Positions 8,658 to 17,653 of a stretch of DNA of 64,000 bases are shown here, piece by piece. The notes under the pieces are model-generated. The model had not been told where the DNA came from. It made no database searches and was given only the letters and a program-made list of their open reading frames with translations. Position numbers and translations under genes: made by a program. The stretch comes from an uncultured Clostridia bacterium (lineage in GTDB: Bacteria > Bacillota > Clostridia > Peptostreptococcales > Anaerovoracaceae): positions 1 to 64,000 of the forward strand of contig CALWPQ010000008.1 of the NCBI GenBank assembly GCA_944383465.1. Reading direction: 5' to 3'. Position 1 is the first letter of the stretch, and the number at the start of each line of letters is the position of its first letter.

Positions 8658-9589
8658 ATGGGAATGAAGACAGAAGGAAATATTGTAACAGTTGTGACTT
8701 GCACATATAATCGCAGTAAGTTAATTGGCTCTTTATATGATTCATTGCTGAAACAGACCGATAAAAATTTTAAATGGCTGGTCATAGACGATGGAAGCAG
8801 TGATGATACCTGCCAGCTAATAGATAAATTTATAGATGAAAATCAAATAGAGATAGATTATATTTATAAAACTAACGGCGGAAAGCATACGGCTCTAAAT
8901 TATGCGTTTGAAAATATTGATACAGAATTGACAATAATTGTGGACAGTGATGATTTTTTAAAACCACAGGCAATAGAGACAGTACGAAACGATTACGCAA
9001 AAATTTTGAGGGGGGGGTACAAGATATAGGTATTCTTGTATATCTCAAAGAATATCCGAGCGGGGAGGTAATAGGCGAGGCGTTTAATGATGATGCTTTA
9101 GTTGCTGACGGAATAAAATATATCATCAATGCTCAGGTTAAGGGTGATAAAGCGGAAGTATTTTTGACAGACGCGTTAAAGAAATACAGATTTCCTGTAT
9201 TTGCTGAAGAGAAATTTATGGGAGAAACTGTTGTCTTTATACCTGTTTACAGGGAATATAAATGCTTTGTGAGAAATGACAGCATTTGTGTCTGCGAGTA
9301 TTTAAACGGCGGACTTACGAAGCAGGGACGCAAATTGCGCATAGATAACCCTTTAGGAGGCATGCAGAATTCACTGCAATATATAAACAATGATATAAAG
9401 ATGAAGCTGCAGATAAAAAATGCACTTTTGTTTGTTGCATACAGTAATTTTGCCAAGAAGCAGGGAAAAAGAGATGACTTTATATTTCCCAATAGATGGC
9501 TTTATGCTCTCTGCCGCGTTCCCGGCAAGCTGTTGTATTTTTTATGGAGCTATAAGTATGATTTGAAAGGAAAGAAATATGATACCTAA
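8658..9589 (+). pseudogene. GT2-family glycosyltransferase, frame-disrupted at a G8 tract
   Basis: Residues from 8658 give a typical GT2 N-terminus: V-T-V-V-T-C-T-Y-N-R, then V-I-D-D-G-S-S-D, then the metal-binding V-D-S-D-D. The frame runs into a stop at 9029 directly after eight G (9010-9017). The rest of the protein continues in another frame from 9017 to the TAA at 9589. The continuation (Y-P-S-G-x-V-I-G, then K-G-D-K-A-E-V-F, then Y-L-N-G-G-L-T) matches what is expected of this family's C-terminal half. Adding one G (G9) or losing two (G6) would restore a protein of about 310 residues. This may be a phase-variable OFF state, a true mutation, or a homopolymer sequencing error. It lies 5 bases after galE and overlaps the next gene. 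Confidence 0.82.
9010..9017 (+). repeat. G8 homopolymer inside a glycosyltransferase gene
   Basis: Eight consecutive G lie exactly at the point where the GT2 reading frame is lost. The length is out of frame; nine or six G would be in frame. Confidence 0.9.
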
Positions 9590-10255
9590 AAAAATTCATT
9601 ATATATGGCTGGGGAACAAACCGCTCGATAAAGTATCTTGGCAGTGTATAGAATCGTGGAGAAAAATACTTCCCGATTATGAGATTATTTGCTGGAGCGA
9701 TGAGGAATGTCTGGAAATGATCGAGAAAAATGCATATGCAAAAGAAGCATATGAAAGAAGAAAATACGCTTTTGTAAGCGACTATCTGCGTCTATATATA
9801 CTTTTTTCCCGGGGGGGGGTATATATGGACACAGATGTAAAAGTATTAAAAAAATTGGATCGATTTTTAAGCCACGGCGCATTTACATGCTTTGAAAACA
9901 AGGAGATGATTATGAGGACGCTCATTTTATCAAAGAAAACGGAGAATGTGATTTTAAGACGAGTGTAGTCAGAAGCACAGAAATTTCATTGAAGGATGGA
10001 TTTATACCCGGCGGTGAGTATCAGGTATTTGGTGATGATGTGCATATTTATCCAAAAGAATATTTCTGTCCAATAGATACGCTTAATGCCGCAAATAATT
10101 GTTTTACGGAAAATACGTATGCGGTGCATTTATATAACGCTTCCTGGGTGCCGAAGTGGCGAAGGGTTTTAAGCAAAATTAAGAGAAAATACGGGCTGAA
10201 TCCCGAAAAGCTTCTTGGCAAAAAGCTGTATAACTACCTTAAAGTAAAGTACTGA
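9579..10255 (+). pseudogene. GT32-family (capsular) glycosyltransferase, frame-disrupted
   Basis: The N-terminus (I-P-K-K-I-H-Y-I-W-L-G) and the segment A-F-V-S-D-Y-L-R-L-Y-I-L-F-S-R-G-G-V-Y-M-D-T-D (ending in the DxD metal/sugar-nucleotide motif) identify a GT32 mannosyl/galactosyl-type transferase. The first frame ends at 9968. From about 9908 the expected C-terminal half (E-D-A-H-F-I-K-E-N-G-E-C-D-F onward) continues in a different frame to the TGA at 10255. From family memory, about 20 residues between 'FENKEMI' and 'YEDAHF' seem to be missing, so the lesion looks like a deletion with frameshift near 9905-9912. A G9 tract (9811-9819), in frame, encodes the conserved R-G-G. The ATG follows AAAGGA and overlaps the end of the GT2 gene. 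Confidence 0.8.
9811..9819 (+). repeat. G9 homopolymer inside the GT32 gene
   Basis: Nine consecutive G encode the end of Arg, two Gly and the start of Val in the R-G-G-V-Y-M-D-T-D active-site segment. It is in frame at this length, but a one-base slip would truncate the enzyme before its DxD motif. Confidence 0.9.
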
Positions 10256-10280
10256 TAGTAGATAATAGAGGATTTGTGAG

Positions 10281-11408
10281 ATGAAAAAGGTTTTATTTGC
10301 TGCGACTGTAATGATACATATTCAATCATTTCATATTTCGTATTTGAAATGGTTTAAAGACAGGGGATTTGAAGTTCATGTAGCATGTAATATGAGTATG
10401 TCCAAAGGGGATGGGGAAGAAATTCCCTATTGTGACTTTATTCATGATATACCATTTGCAAGAAGTCCGTTGGCTGCCGAAAATATCAAAGCGTACCGCA
10501 GCTTAAAAGCAATAATAAATAAAGAGGGCTTTTCGGTAATACACGCGCATACGCCTGTGGGCGGAGCACTTGCCAGGCTTGCAGCCAGAAAAGCAAGAAA
10601 AAGAGGGACGAAAGTTATTTATACTGCTCACGGATTTCATTTTTATAAAGGATCGCCGCTCAGCGGCAAAGTGATATTTTATCCGATAGAAAAGTCTTTA
10701 GCGAGATACACTGACTGCCTAATTACGATAAACGATGAAGATTATAATACTGCGCTTTCCAGGCATTTTAAAGCAAGAAATATTGTTAAAGTAAACGGAG
10801 TAGGTATAGATCTAAATAAATTCACGGCAAGTAAGGATAAGCGCGCGGAAAAAAGAGCAGAATTAGGGATAGGGCAAGATGATATAATGCTTTTATCGGT
10901 CGGAGAATTAAATAATAATAAAAATCATATGACTGTAGTAAAAGCGGTAGCGGCAATGAAAAACACGCAAATAAAGTATGTGATTTGCGGCAGCGGAGCG
11001 CTTAAGAAGCAAATAGAAGCACAGGCGCGGAGCCTTGGTATAGAAAGTCAGGTAATGCTTGCAGGATATCGCAATGATACAAGGGAGATATATCAAGCAG
11101 CAGATATATTTGTCTTTCCGTCGCTGCGCGAGGGACTGCCGGTGTCCGTAATGGAAGCGATGGCTTCGGGTATACCGATTGTGGCGGCGGATATCCGCGG
11201 AAACAGAGACCTTATTATAGACGGAAAGGGCGGATATTTGATAGAAAACGCCTTAGATGACAGAGAATATGCGAGCAAGATTACAGATTTAATAAATAAT
11301 CCTGAGAAAATAAAGGAAATGACAGCTTTTAATCTGGACAGAGTTTTAATATTTTCAATAGATAATGTAAAAAAGCAAATGACAGATATTTATGAAGAAT
11401 ATATATAA
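10281..11408 (+). CDS. GT4-family glycosyltransferase
   Basis: This 375-residue retaining glycosyltransferase has a GT-B fold. The N-terminal domain carries H-I-Q-S-F-H and H-A-H-T-P-V-G-G segments, and V-I-Y-T-A-H-G-F-H-F-Y-K-G lies in the acceptor domain. The C-terminal donor domain shows the family E-x7-E type motif (F-P-S-L-R-E-G-L-P-V-S-V-M-E-A-M-A-S-G-I-P). It resembles EpsD/capsular GT4 proteins. It would add a sugar to the lipid-linked glycan on the cytoplasmic face; donor and acceptor are unknown. It is preceded by a weak AGAGG-type SD and sits 25 bases after the disrupted GT32 gene. This is the only glycosyltransferase of the three here that is clearly intact. Confidence 0.9.
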   Translation: MKKVLFAATVMIHIQSFHISYLKWFKDRGFEVHVACNMSMSKGDGEEIPYCDFIHDIPFARSPLAAENIKAYRSLKAIINKEGFSVIHAHTPVGGALARLAARKARKRGTKVIYTAHGFHFYKGSPLSGKVIFYPIEKSLARYTDCLITINDEDYNTALSRHFKARNIVKVNGVGIDLNKFTASKDKRAEKRAELGIGQDDIMLLSVGELNNNKNHMTVVKAVAAMKNTQIKYVICGSGALKKQIEAQARSLGIESQVMLAGYRNDTREIYQAADIFVFPSLREGLPVSVMEAMASGIPIVAADIRGNRDLIIDGKGGYLIENALDDREYASKITDLINNPEKIKEMTAFNLDRVLIFSIDNVKKQMTDIYEEYI

Positions 11409-11435
11409 TAAGAAGCATCGGAGTGAAAACAAAGA

Positions 11436-12071
11436 ATGATAAGCAATCACAAACCTTATGGGATATACGAACGAATATTTAAAAGACCGCTTGATATAAT
11501 ATGTGCGTTGCTGATTATAGTATTTTTTTGGTGGCTGCTTTTGGCTGTTGCGGCGGCGGTGCGCGTAAAGCTGGGAAAGCCTGTGCTTTTTAAGCAGGAA
11601 AGACCGGGCAAAGACGGCAAAATTTTTAATCTGTACAAGTTTAGAACTATGACGGATAAACGCGATGAAGACGGCAATCTGCTTGCGGATGAAATGAGAC
11701 TGACCAAATTCGGGAAGATACTCAGGGCAACAAGCTTTGACGAACTGCCGGAAATTTTTAATATCCTCAAAGGAGATATGAGTTTTATCGGACCGAGACC
11801 TTTGCTTGTCGAATATTTGCCGTTATATAATGACAAACAAAGACGCCGCCACGAAGTGAGGCCGGGATTGTCCGGATATGCTCAGGTAAACGGGCGCAAT
11901 GCGATATCATGGGAAGAGCGTTTTGATTTAGATGTGGAATATGTCGATAATATATCTTTTGCGTTAGACTGCAAAATTATTTTTAAGACGATTAAGGCGG
12001 TACTTGCAAGAGAGGGCATAAGTTCAGAAACAGCGGTTACAATGGAAAAATTTAAGGGCAGCGATGATTAA
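11436..12071 (+). CDS. Phosphoglycosyl transferase (PglC/EpsL-type sugar transferase)
   Basis: The 211-residue monotopic enzyme carries the bacterial sugar-transferase domain. It has an N-terminal K-R-x-x-D-I segment with one hydrophobic stretch (about 15-37), then the F-K-Q-E-R-P-G segment, K-F-R-T-M-T, the catalytic-type D-E-L-P-E (aspartate-glutamate pair), [14 protein letters not shown], and [15 protein letters not shown]. It starts glycan assembly by moving a sugar-1-phosphate from a UDP-sugar to undecaprenyl phosphate. The short, single-domain form fits PglC/EpsL, which often use UDP-bacillosamine-type donors, consistent with the adjacent acetyltransferase. Confidence 0.92.
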   Translation: MISNHKPYGIYERIFKRPLDIICALLIIVFFWWLLLAVAAAVRVKLGKPVLFKQERPGKDGKIFNLYKFRTMTDKRDEDGNLLADEMRLTKFGKILRATSFDELPEIFNILKGDMSFIGPRPLLVEYLPLYNDKQRRRHEVRPGLSGYAQVNGRNAISWEERFDLDVEYVDNISFALDCKIIFKTIKAVLAREGISSETAVTMEKFKGSDD

Positions 12072-12085
12072 GGAAGGGGGCGGCT

Positions 12086-12697
12086 ATGGACAGAGAAGTT
12101 GTAATAATAGGTGCCGGCGGACACGCAAAGGTTGTCGCGGATATCATACTGAAATCAGGAGATAAGCTAATTGGTTTTTTGGATGATAGAGCTTGCGGAA
12201 GTGATTTCTGCGGCTTTCCGGTTATGGGAAAGGTTGAAGCCTACACGGATTTTCGTGATAAAATGTTTGTAATTGCGATAGGAAGTGCGCAGGTGAGGGA
12301 AAAAATTGCGGAGGAACTGAAAGCTGTGCATTGGTATACGGCTATTCATCCGAGCGCAGTAATTTCGGAGCTGGACGTAACTATAGATGAGGGCACAGTG
12401 ATAATGGCTAGTGCTGTAGTCAATCCGGGCGCGCGTATAGGCAGACACTGCATCATAAATACCGGAGCAATTATAGAGCATGACAATCAAATCAGGGATT
12501 ACGCACATATTTCGGTAGGCGCAAAATTGGCGGGAACGGTGATTATAGGCAGTCATACCTGGATAGGAGCAGGAGCTGCGGTCAATAATAATATTTCTGT
12601 ATGCAGCAATTGTATAATTGGCACCGGCAGTGTGGTAATCAGGAATATAGAAGAAGAAGGCACATATGCAGGTGTACCGGCAAGAAGGATAAAGTAA
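12086..12697 (+). CDS. Sugar O/N-acetyltransferase, PglD/NeuD type
   Basis: The 203-residue protein has an N-terminal Rossmann-like nucleotide-sugar domain (V-I-I-G-A-G-G-H-A-K-V-V, 6-17) followed by a left-handed beta-helix made of hexapeptide repeats from about residue 85. The catalytic-type His is in N-T-G-A-I-I-E-H-D-N. The C-terminus A-G-V-P-A-R-R-I-K is typical. PglD uses acetyl-CoA to acetylate the 4-amino group of a UDP-amino-sugar; NeuD relatives act on sialic-acid-like sugars. It directly follows the PglC-type gene (14-base gap), with a good SD (GAAGGGGG), supporting a diacetamido-sugar pathway. Confidence 0.9.
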   Translation: MDREVVIIGAGGHAKVVADIILKSGDKLIGFLDDRACGSDFCGFPVMGKVEAYTDFRDKMFVIAIGSAQVREKIAEELKAVHWYTAIHPSAVISELDVTIDEGTVIMASAVVNPGARIGRHCIINTGAIIEHDNQIRDYAHISVGAKLAGTVIIGSHTWIGAGAAVNNNISVCSNCIIGTGSVVIRNIEEEGTYAGVPARRIK

Positions 12698-12716
12698 AGA
12701 AAAATATTAAAAAAAT

Positions 12717-12764
12717 TAAGGGACCGGCTCTAACTATTTTGTTTTGAGACAGTCCCTTAGTTTT
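12717..12764. terminator. Terminator between the glycan operon and the convergent ligase-like gene
   Basis: An 8-bp stem (TAAGGGAC / GTCCCTTA at 12717-12724 and 12752-12759), extended by CTC/GAG inside the loop, is followed by GTTTTAT. A-rich sequence on the other side lets it act in both directions. Confidence 0.7.
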
Positions 12765-12785
12765 ATGGATTTATATTTTAATAAG

Positions 12786-14885
12786 TTATTTTAATGAGGC
12801 CTGCTTTTCATCTGCACTGCGGCGCTTTATCATCATATTTGCTGCGATGCCCGTACCGAGAAGTGTGTAAAACATCGGCATCACGGATACAGTGCTGTCG
12901 TCTACGAGCGCCGAGAACAGGAAGCCGAATACACCGAAGAAAATACCGGCACCGATGAAACTTACAAAATCGTCCGCGTTGAATTTGCTGCGGAAGTAAA
13001 GCCGGAAGCTCTGCACAATATATATACCGAACATTGCAAGAAGCGCAAGAACAGAAATGCCGCCTGTGCCTATCCAAGCACCCATGTACATATTGTGAGG
13101 CTTATCTACGATGATATTTATGTTGTTGGCAAATGATGCGGAATTGTATTTGCCGACATAATCCTTATGCGGGAAGTATATGCAGTAGGTGTCTGCCCCG
13201 TGTCCGATAAAAGCTGTGTCCTTCATCATAGGAATGGTGCGGGAGAAGATATAGCCGCGTCCGTTTCCCCAGCTTGAATTGTTTTCCCAGCCTACCGAAG
13301 GCACTTTATCCAAGTCCACAAGGTTGCCTAAATTGTTGAAATAAAATACGCCATCGTCAGTTATTCTGAAAGTCCATTTGGTTTCCTGATCGTCGCTTGT
13401 AAAGATGAAATAGTCGTTTCCAAGCTCATCGCTTGCAGCCTGGAAATAGCAGTGTGCAAACCTTTCATCGTCGAATGCAAGCACACGGTTTGTATCTGTT
13501 GGCACGAGACCTATCGACTGACCGTTTTGATCGAGAATTCTGACTGCGTTTGTGTCCTCTGGATATGTCGTGATGGTAAGTGTGTTGTCGTCTATGCCGA
13601 TGATTATGTCATTGCCGTCGGTATCAATGTACTGAAGCTTGTGCGCGTCAGAAGCTATAGCGTGCGCATTACCGCTTTCCGTATCGCCGGCATTGCCTGC
13701 ACTTTCTGCGCTCTGCCCTCCCGCATCTGTTTTACCGAGCGTACTGTTTATCGCACCCGTAAGCTCGCCGATCCATCTGTTGTAGGTGACACCGCCGATG
13801 GCAATAGTGAGCACGAGCAAAATTACAACAGGTTTCCACCATTTAATGACTTTTTTATTGAGGACGATAAGTGCTACGAGCACTACAAATCCCATACCGA
13901 GCCAGCCGCCGGACGATGCTGAGCCGATGAGGTTGAATACAAGCAGTGCGAACAGAGCGCCCCAGATAAACTTTTTCCAAATGGGTTCTTCTCTGCCTCT
14001 CAGTACGGAGCGGATAAAGAGCATTCCGAACAGCGGCAGAAGCAGCGTCAGGTAAAACGAGACATAATTTATGTTGTAAACCGTCTGATAAATTTCATTA
14101 TTGTTAAATGTAAAACCGAGAAAATCTATATCTATGCTCTTGCACATATCTATGAGCTCATTTGTCGTGTACGAATCCTGCGTAATGAGACCGGCTTCGT
14201 TTAAGGCGGAGCCTACCCTGCCGTTTAAAAAGGTTTCCGTCATCTGTACGGAGGTATTCGGCGTAACGAGTTTTTGACCTATTGAGCTTCTGAAAAAGTC
14301 GTGACCCGTTGCCTGCGATATGCCTAAGATGCCAAGAAGCGCGCTCGATACGGCTATCGGGTACACTGCCCATTTGATGCCGCTTTCGGTGTTTATCGTA
14401 TTTATGATAAAAAACAGCATTACCATGTAGGCGAGAAGGGTCAAAGTGCCTTCAAATCTGTCGTTATATCCAAGCAGGGAGAATTCCTTATAGTCGGAAA
14501 GCAGATAAGATACGAGCACCATCACCGAATAAATTATCATCGGGATGTAGGCAAAGCATCGCTTGATGCTCAATGACTGGGTACACAGCCTGTAAAGCAG
14601 GAGCACTAAAGTGAGCACCGCGCATATTAAAATGGCGACCATTTTATAGTAGCTGAAAAAATCGGTAAGATTGCTGTTTCCCGAAGACCAGTAAAATTGC
14701 TCCATATTGCGGCTGTACGAATACATTTTTACAATTATTATTACAAATGCGCCGAAAAAAGCGATAGGCAAAAGCTGAAGCCAGTGTACCGATTCGTCTA
14801 TTTTCGGGGCGTATGACATACTGAAAAGATAGTCGGATTTAGTCTGCAATTTTGCATTCCCATTTTTACCTTGTTTTTTAGACAT
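12786..14885 (-). CDS. O-antigen ligase/polymerase-like membrane protein
   Basis: The ATG at 14885 follows CGGAGGAT; the frame is open further upstream but without an SD. The 699-residue protein has about 10-12 hydrophobic segments. A large soluble, extracytoplasmic region (about 380-530, rich in Asp/Thr and beta-type sequence) lies before the motif G-H-G-A-D-T-Y-C-I-Y-F-P-H-K-D-Y, which resembles the conserved loop of Wzy/WaaL proteins (Wzy_C). Such proteins polymerize glycan repeats or transfer glycans from lipid carrier to protein or lipid. The position beside the glycan operon supports this. The long inserted domain is unusual for a plain Wzy polymerase and suggests a protein or wall-polymer ligase variant. 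Orientation is convergent with the operon. Confidence 0.78.
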   Translation of the reverse strand: MSKKQGKNGNAKLQTKSDYLFSMSYAPKIDESVHWLQLLPIAFFGAFVIIIVKMYSYSRNMEQFYWSSGNSNLTDFFSYYKMVAILICAVLTLVLLLYRLCTQSLSIKRCFAYIPMIIYSVMVLVSYLLSDYKEFSLLGYNDRFEGTLTLLAYMVMLFFIINTINTESGIKWAVYPIAVSSALLGILGISQATGHDFFRSSIGQKLVTPNTSVQMTETFLNGRVGSALNEAGLITQDSYTTNELIDMCKSIDIDFLGFTFNNNEIYQTVYNINYVSFYLTLLLPLFGMLFIRSVLRGREEPIWKKFIWGALFALLVFNLIGSASSGGWLGMGFVVLVALIVLNKKVIKWWKPVVILLVLTIAIGGVTYNRWIGELTGAINSTLGKTDAGGQSAESAGNAGDTESGNAHAIASDAHKLQYIDTDGNDIIIGIDDNTLTITTYPEDTNAVRILDQNGQSIGLVPTDTNRVLAFDDERFAHCYFQAASDELGNDYFIFTSDDQETKWTFRITDDGVFYFNNLGNLVDLDKVPSVGWENNSSWGNGRGYIFSRTIPMMKDTAFIGHGADTYCIYFPHKDYVGKYNSASFANNINIIVDKPHNMYMGAWIGTGGISVLALLAMFGIYIVQSFRLYFRSKFNADDFVSFIGAGIFFGVFGFLFSALVDDSTVSVMPMFYTLLGTGIAANMMIKRRSADEKQASLK

Positions 14886-14971
14886 TTTATCCTCCGAAAT
14901 AAATTGAGTAGAGTAAACTAAGTTATTATACCGCAAATTCCCGTTTATTTCAAGAACAATAGGCGCTTCTA

Positions 14972-15001
14972 TTGACTTGACAAGGAAAAATTAGGTATAA
15001 T
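14972..15001 (+). promoter_or_regulatory. Sigma-A type promoter of the permease gene
   Basis: TTGACT (14972-14977), an 18-base spacer and TATAAT (14996-15001) precede the permease start by about 67 bases. A second TTGACA at 14977-14982 is too close to the -10 box. Confidence 0.65.
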
Positions 15002-15068
15002 GTATACGATTGTAAATTTATCAGCGGCAATAATTCAGGTCAGCATTTATGAAAGGATAACAACGGCT

Positions 15069-16568
15069 ATGTGCAGCGGAGCAAATGAAAATATAAATGA
15101 AGTAAAGCTCGATAAAAAGCTGTCACCTATAAATGTTTAGGCGATAGCTTTCGGCTGTATCATCGGAAGCGGTGCTTTTTTGCTGCCAGGCACATCTTTT
15201 CTGCCTAAGGCAGGACCGCTGGGAGCCGCCGCAGCTATGCTTACGGGAGCCTTCGCGATGGTGATAATTGCGATAAATTATAATTTTATGATAAATAAAT
15301 ATCCTGTTGCGGGAGGGGAACTCACATATGCCAAAGAAGCTTTCGGAAATATTCATTCATTTATATGCGCGTGGTTTCTCAGTCTGTCGTACCTGATGAT
15401 TGTGCCGTTTAATGCGACAGCGCTTTCAATGGTAGCGAGAAGCTTTTTCGGCTCTGTATTTCAGGTAGGGTTTCACTATAATGCAGCGGGATATGATATA
15501 TATTGCGGGGAAATAATTCTCGGAATTTTCGCGCTTGTGTTCTTTGCGCTTCTCAACATACGAGGAGTAAAGTTTACAGGTATGTTTCAGACGGTGCTTT
15601 CGTGTCTTCTTGTGAGTGCAGTTATCATAATCTTTACAGCGGCCGTTTTAAAAGGCGTGCTCAATGTAGAAAATCTATCGCCGCTGTTGGCAGAGAACGA
15701 TGTTTTAGCTGATGCTGCGTCCAAGACGACAGGAGCTTTGGCACGCCATGGCAGAAGCGGGCTTTCAGGCGTGCTCAAAGTGCTCGCGGTAGCGCCTTTT
15801 TGTTTTCTCGGCTTTGATACGACCTCACAGGCGGCTGAGGAACTTAAGTTTTCTGTGAAGAAATCAAAGATAATAATGGTACTTTCAATTTTCTTCGGTG
15901 CCTTTATATACATCGCGCTCAATCTTGCGGCGGCTTCGTGCAGGCCCGATGGATATGCAGACTGGACAGAGTATATCGCTGATGTTAATGCGGGCGCGCT
16001 TTCGGGCATAGAAAATATCCCGACCTTTAACGCGGCAAGGACGCTGCTTGGTACGCCGGGGCTGATTTTTATCGGTATAGCGGTGCTGGCGGCTATATGT
16101 TCTGGTATTACAGGTTTTTATCTGGCAACGAGCCGCATTATGTACAGAATGTCGAAGGCGAAAATAATTCCGCCGTGGTTTGGAATGCTTCATCCCAAGT
16201 ATAAAACGCCGGCTAAAACACTGCTGTTTATTCTCGCGATATCGGTTATAGCGCCGTTCTTTGGCAGAACCGCACTTGGCTGGATAGTCGATATGACGTC
16301 GCTTGGAGCGGCAATAGGCTTTGGATATACCTCGGCAGCGGCCTTTAAGTTTGCAAGAAAGGATGGAAACAGGAGTATTGCGGTAACGGGATTTTTGGGA
16401 ACGGCGATGTCATGTGTGTTTGCGCTGCTGCTGCTCGTGCCGGTCCCGATGCTTGACTGCGCGCTCGGACGCGAGTCGCTCGTATGCCTTGCGCTGTGGA
16501 TTGTTATGGGGATAGTTTTTTATGTTTATGAAAACTTTTGCCATAGAGAAAAATTTATGATAAAATAA
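15069..16568 (+). pseudogene. APC-family amino-acid permease interrupted by one in-frame TAG
   Basis: An ATG at 15069 with a GAAAGGAT SD opens a frame that reads L-S-P-I-N-V, then TAG (15138-15140), then A-I-A-F-G-C-I-I-G-S-G-A-F and on without interruption for 475 more codons to 16568. In this family of APC permeases the residue at the stop is, from memory, normally Trp, so a TGG-to-TAG change is the likely lesion. The remainder has about 12 hydrophobic segments, an intact first-helix I-I-G-x-G-A-F unwound motif, and P-V-A-G-G-E-L-T-Y-A-K. Without the stop the protein would be 499 residues. An internal TTG at 15180 has no SD. It is either a recent pseudogene, a readthrough gene or a sequencing error. 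Confidence 0.83.
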
Positions 16569-16615
16569 TCTGAAGGGTATAATTTGAGAGTAAAAAATAA
16601 ATCAGGGGAAGGAAA

Positions 16616-17653
16616 ATGAAAAAGAGATTAAACTTAAAAAATTTTACAGTAATAACTTTAACAGCATCCTTTTTATTATCACCATCCGTAGCATGCGCTC
16701 TGCCCGCAAATGAGACTATAAGCGGGGACACACGCCGCGCGGCGTATCTCAGACAAGATGTGACGGTAGAGCTCAATCGCGAGAAACTTTCTTTTACCGA
16801 TGAACAAGGTGCTGTTGTTTATCCTATTACATATAACGGCAGTACATATCTGCCTATTCGTGCGATATCGGGGCTTATGGGAGAGCCGATAGAGTGGAAC
16901 AACGCTGCAAAGACTGTCTATATCGGCAAGACCCTTTCGATGCCGGTAAAATACCTGCTGGATCCGGCAGAGTCACCGTATGTAAAGACAGTTGAAGACG
17001 GTGCGTCCGGCAATATGTCAAATATTGTCGTGAGAGAACAGCGCGGTATATATGTAATGTATGATTTTGAAAGTCTGGAATTTAAAAATGAATCCGGCAC
17101 GGTTATTTATCCTATAAATTACAACGGCAGCAATTACTTGCCGCTGCGTGCTGCTGCGGAGCTTATGGGAGAGGAAATCGTATGGGATAATAAGACGAAA
17201 ACAGTTTATATAGGCTCTATGACTCCGGTTGAAGAGACGGATGAGCCAGAAATGAGAGACGAGACCTTTTCTATTATAGAGCTTTACGACAGGGAAGCGG
17301 AGCTTTACAATCTTGCTACGGCAAAGATTGTGGAAATAAGCAAATGGACGGATGATCAGGCACCGGTGATGGCGTCATCTATAAGTGAAGATTTGCGCAC
17401 TGCGACTTTAAATAATTACGAAGCAAAGAAGCTTCTCAAAACGGAAACCTTTACGGATGAGGAAAAAGAGGCCTGTCAAAAGCTGTGCGATTTTATAGAA
17501 ATTACGGAGTATTATATACTCGTGATGGAGAATATAGCGTATATGGCTGCTGATAAGCAGGATTATTCAATAATGGCGGAAACTTTCCTGAATTTTGCGC
17601 TTGAATCTGAAAAGGCGATGGACAGTGCAAGGGAGGCGATAGAATGTTTGTAA
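16616..17653 (+). CDS. Secreted stalk-domain (copper amine oxidase N-terminal-like) protein
   Basis: The 345-residue protein has a signal peptide (about 1-29, K-K-R start, hydrophobic core, A-C-A-L-P). Two related stalk-type domains follow at about 48-100 and 138-200. Each has the form 'Y-P-I-x-Y-N-G-S-x-Y-L-P-(I/L)-R-A...L-M-G-E-x-I-x-W-(N/D)-(N)-x-x-K-T-V-Y-I-G'. The last 120 residues are predicted helical, without a recognised family. Such domains are common in Firmicute exported proteins and are thought to be wall-associated modules, not enzymes. The SD is GGGGAAGG; a TATAAT at 16578-16583 with a poor -35 (TTATGA) may be its promoter. Its end overlaps the next gene by 10 bases, so the two are translationally coupled. 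Confidence 0.82.
   Translation: MKKRLNLKNFTVITLTASFLLSPSVACALPANETISGDTRRAAYLRQDVTVELNREKLSFTDEQGAVVYPITYNGSTYLPIRAISGLMGEPIEWNNAAKTVYIGKTLSMPVKYLLDPAESPYVKTVEDGASGNMSNIVVREQRGIYVMYDFESLEFKNESGTVIYPINYNGSNYLPLRAAAELMGEEIVWDNKTKTVYIGSMTPVEETDEPEMRDETFSIIELYDREAELYNLATAKIVEISKWTDDQAPVMASSISEDLRTATLNNYEAKKLLKTETFTDEEKEACQKLCDFIEITEYYILVMENIAYMAADKQDYSIMAETFLNFALESEKAMDSAREAIECL

Noticed and set aside
15180..16568. Internal TTG at 15180 as the true start of the permease
   Set aside because: No SD, and it would delete the first half of transmembrane helix 1; the ATG at 15069 with SD followed by one TAG explains the data better.
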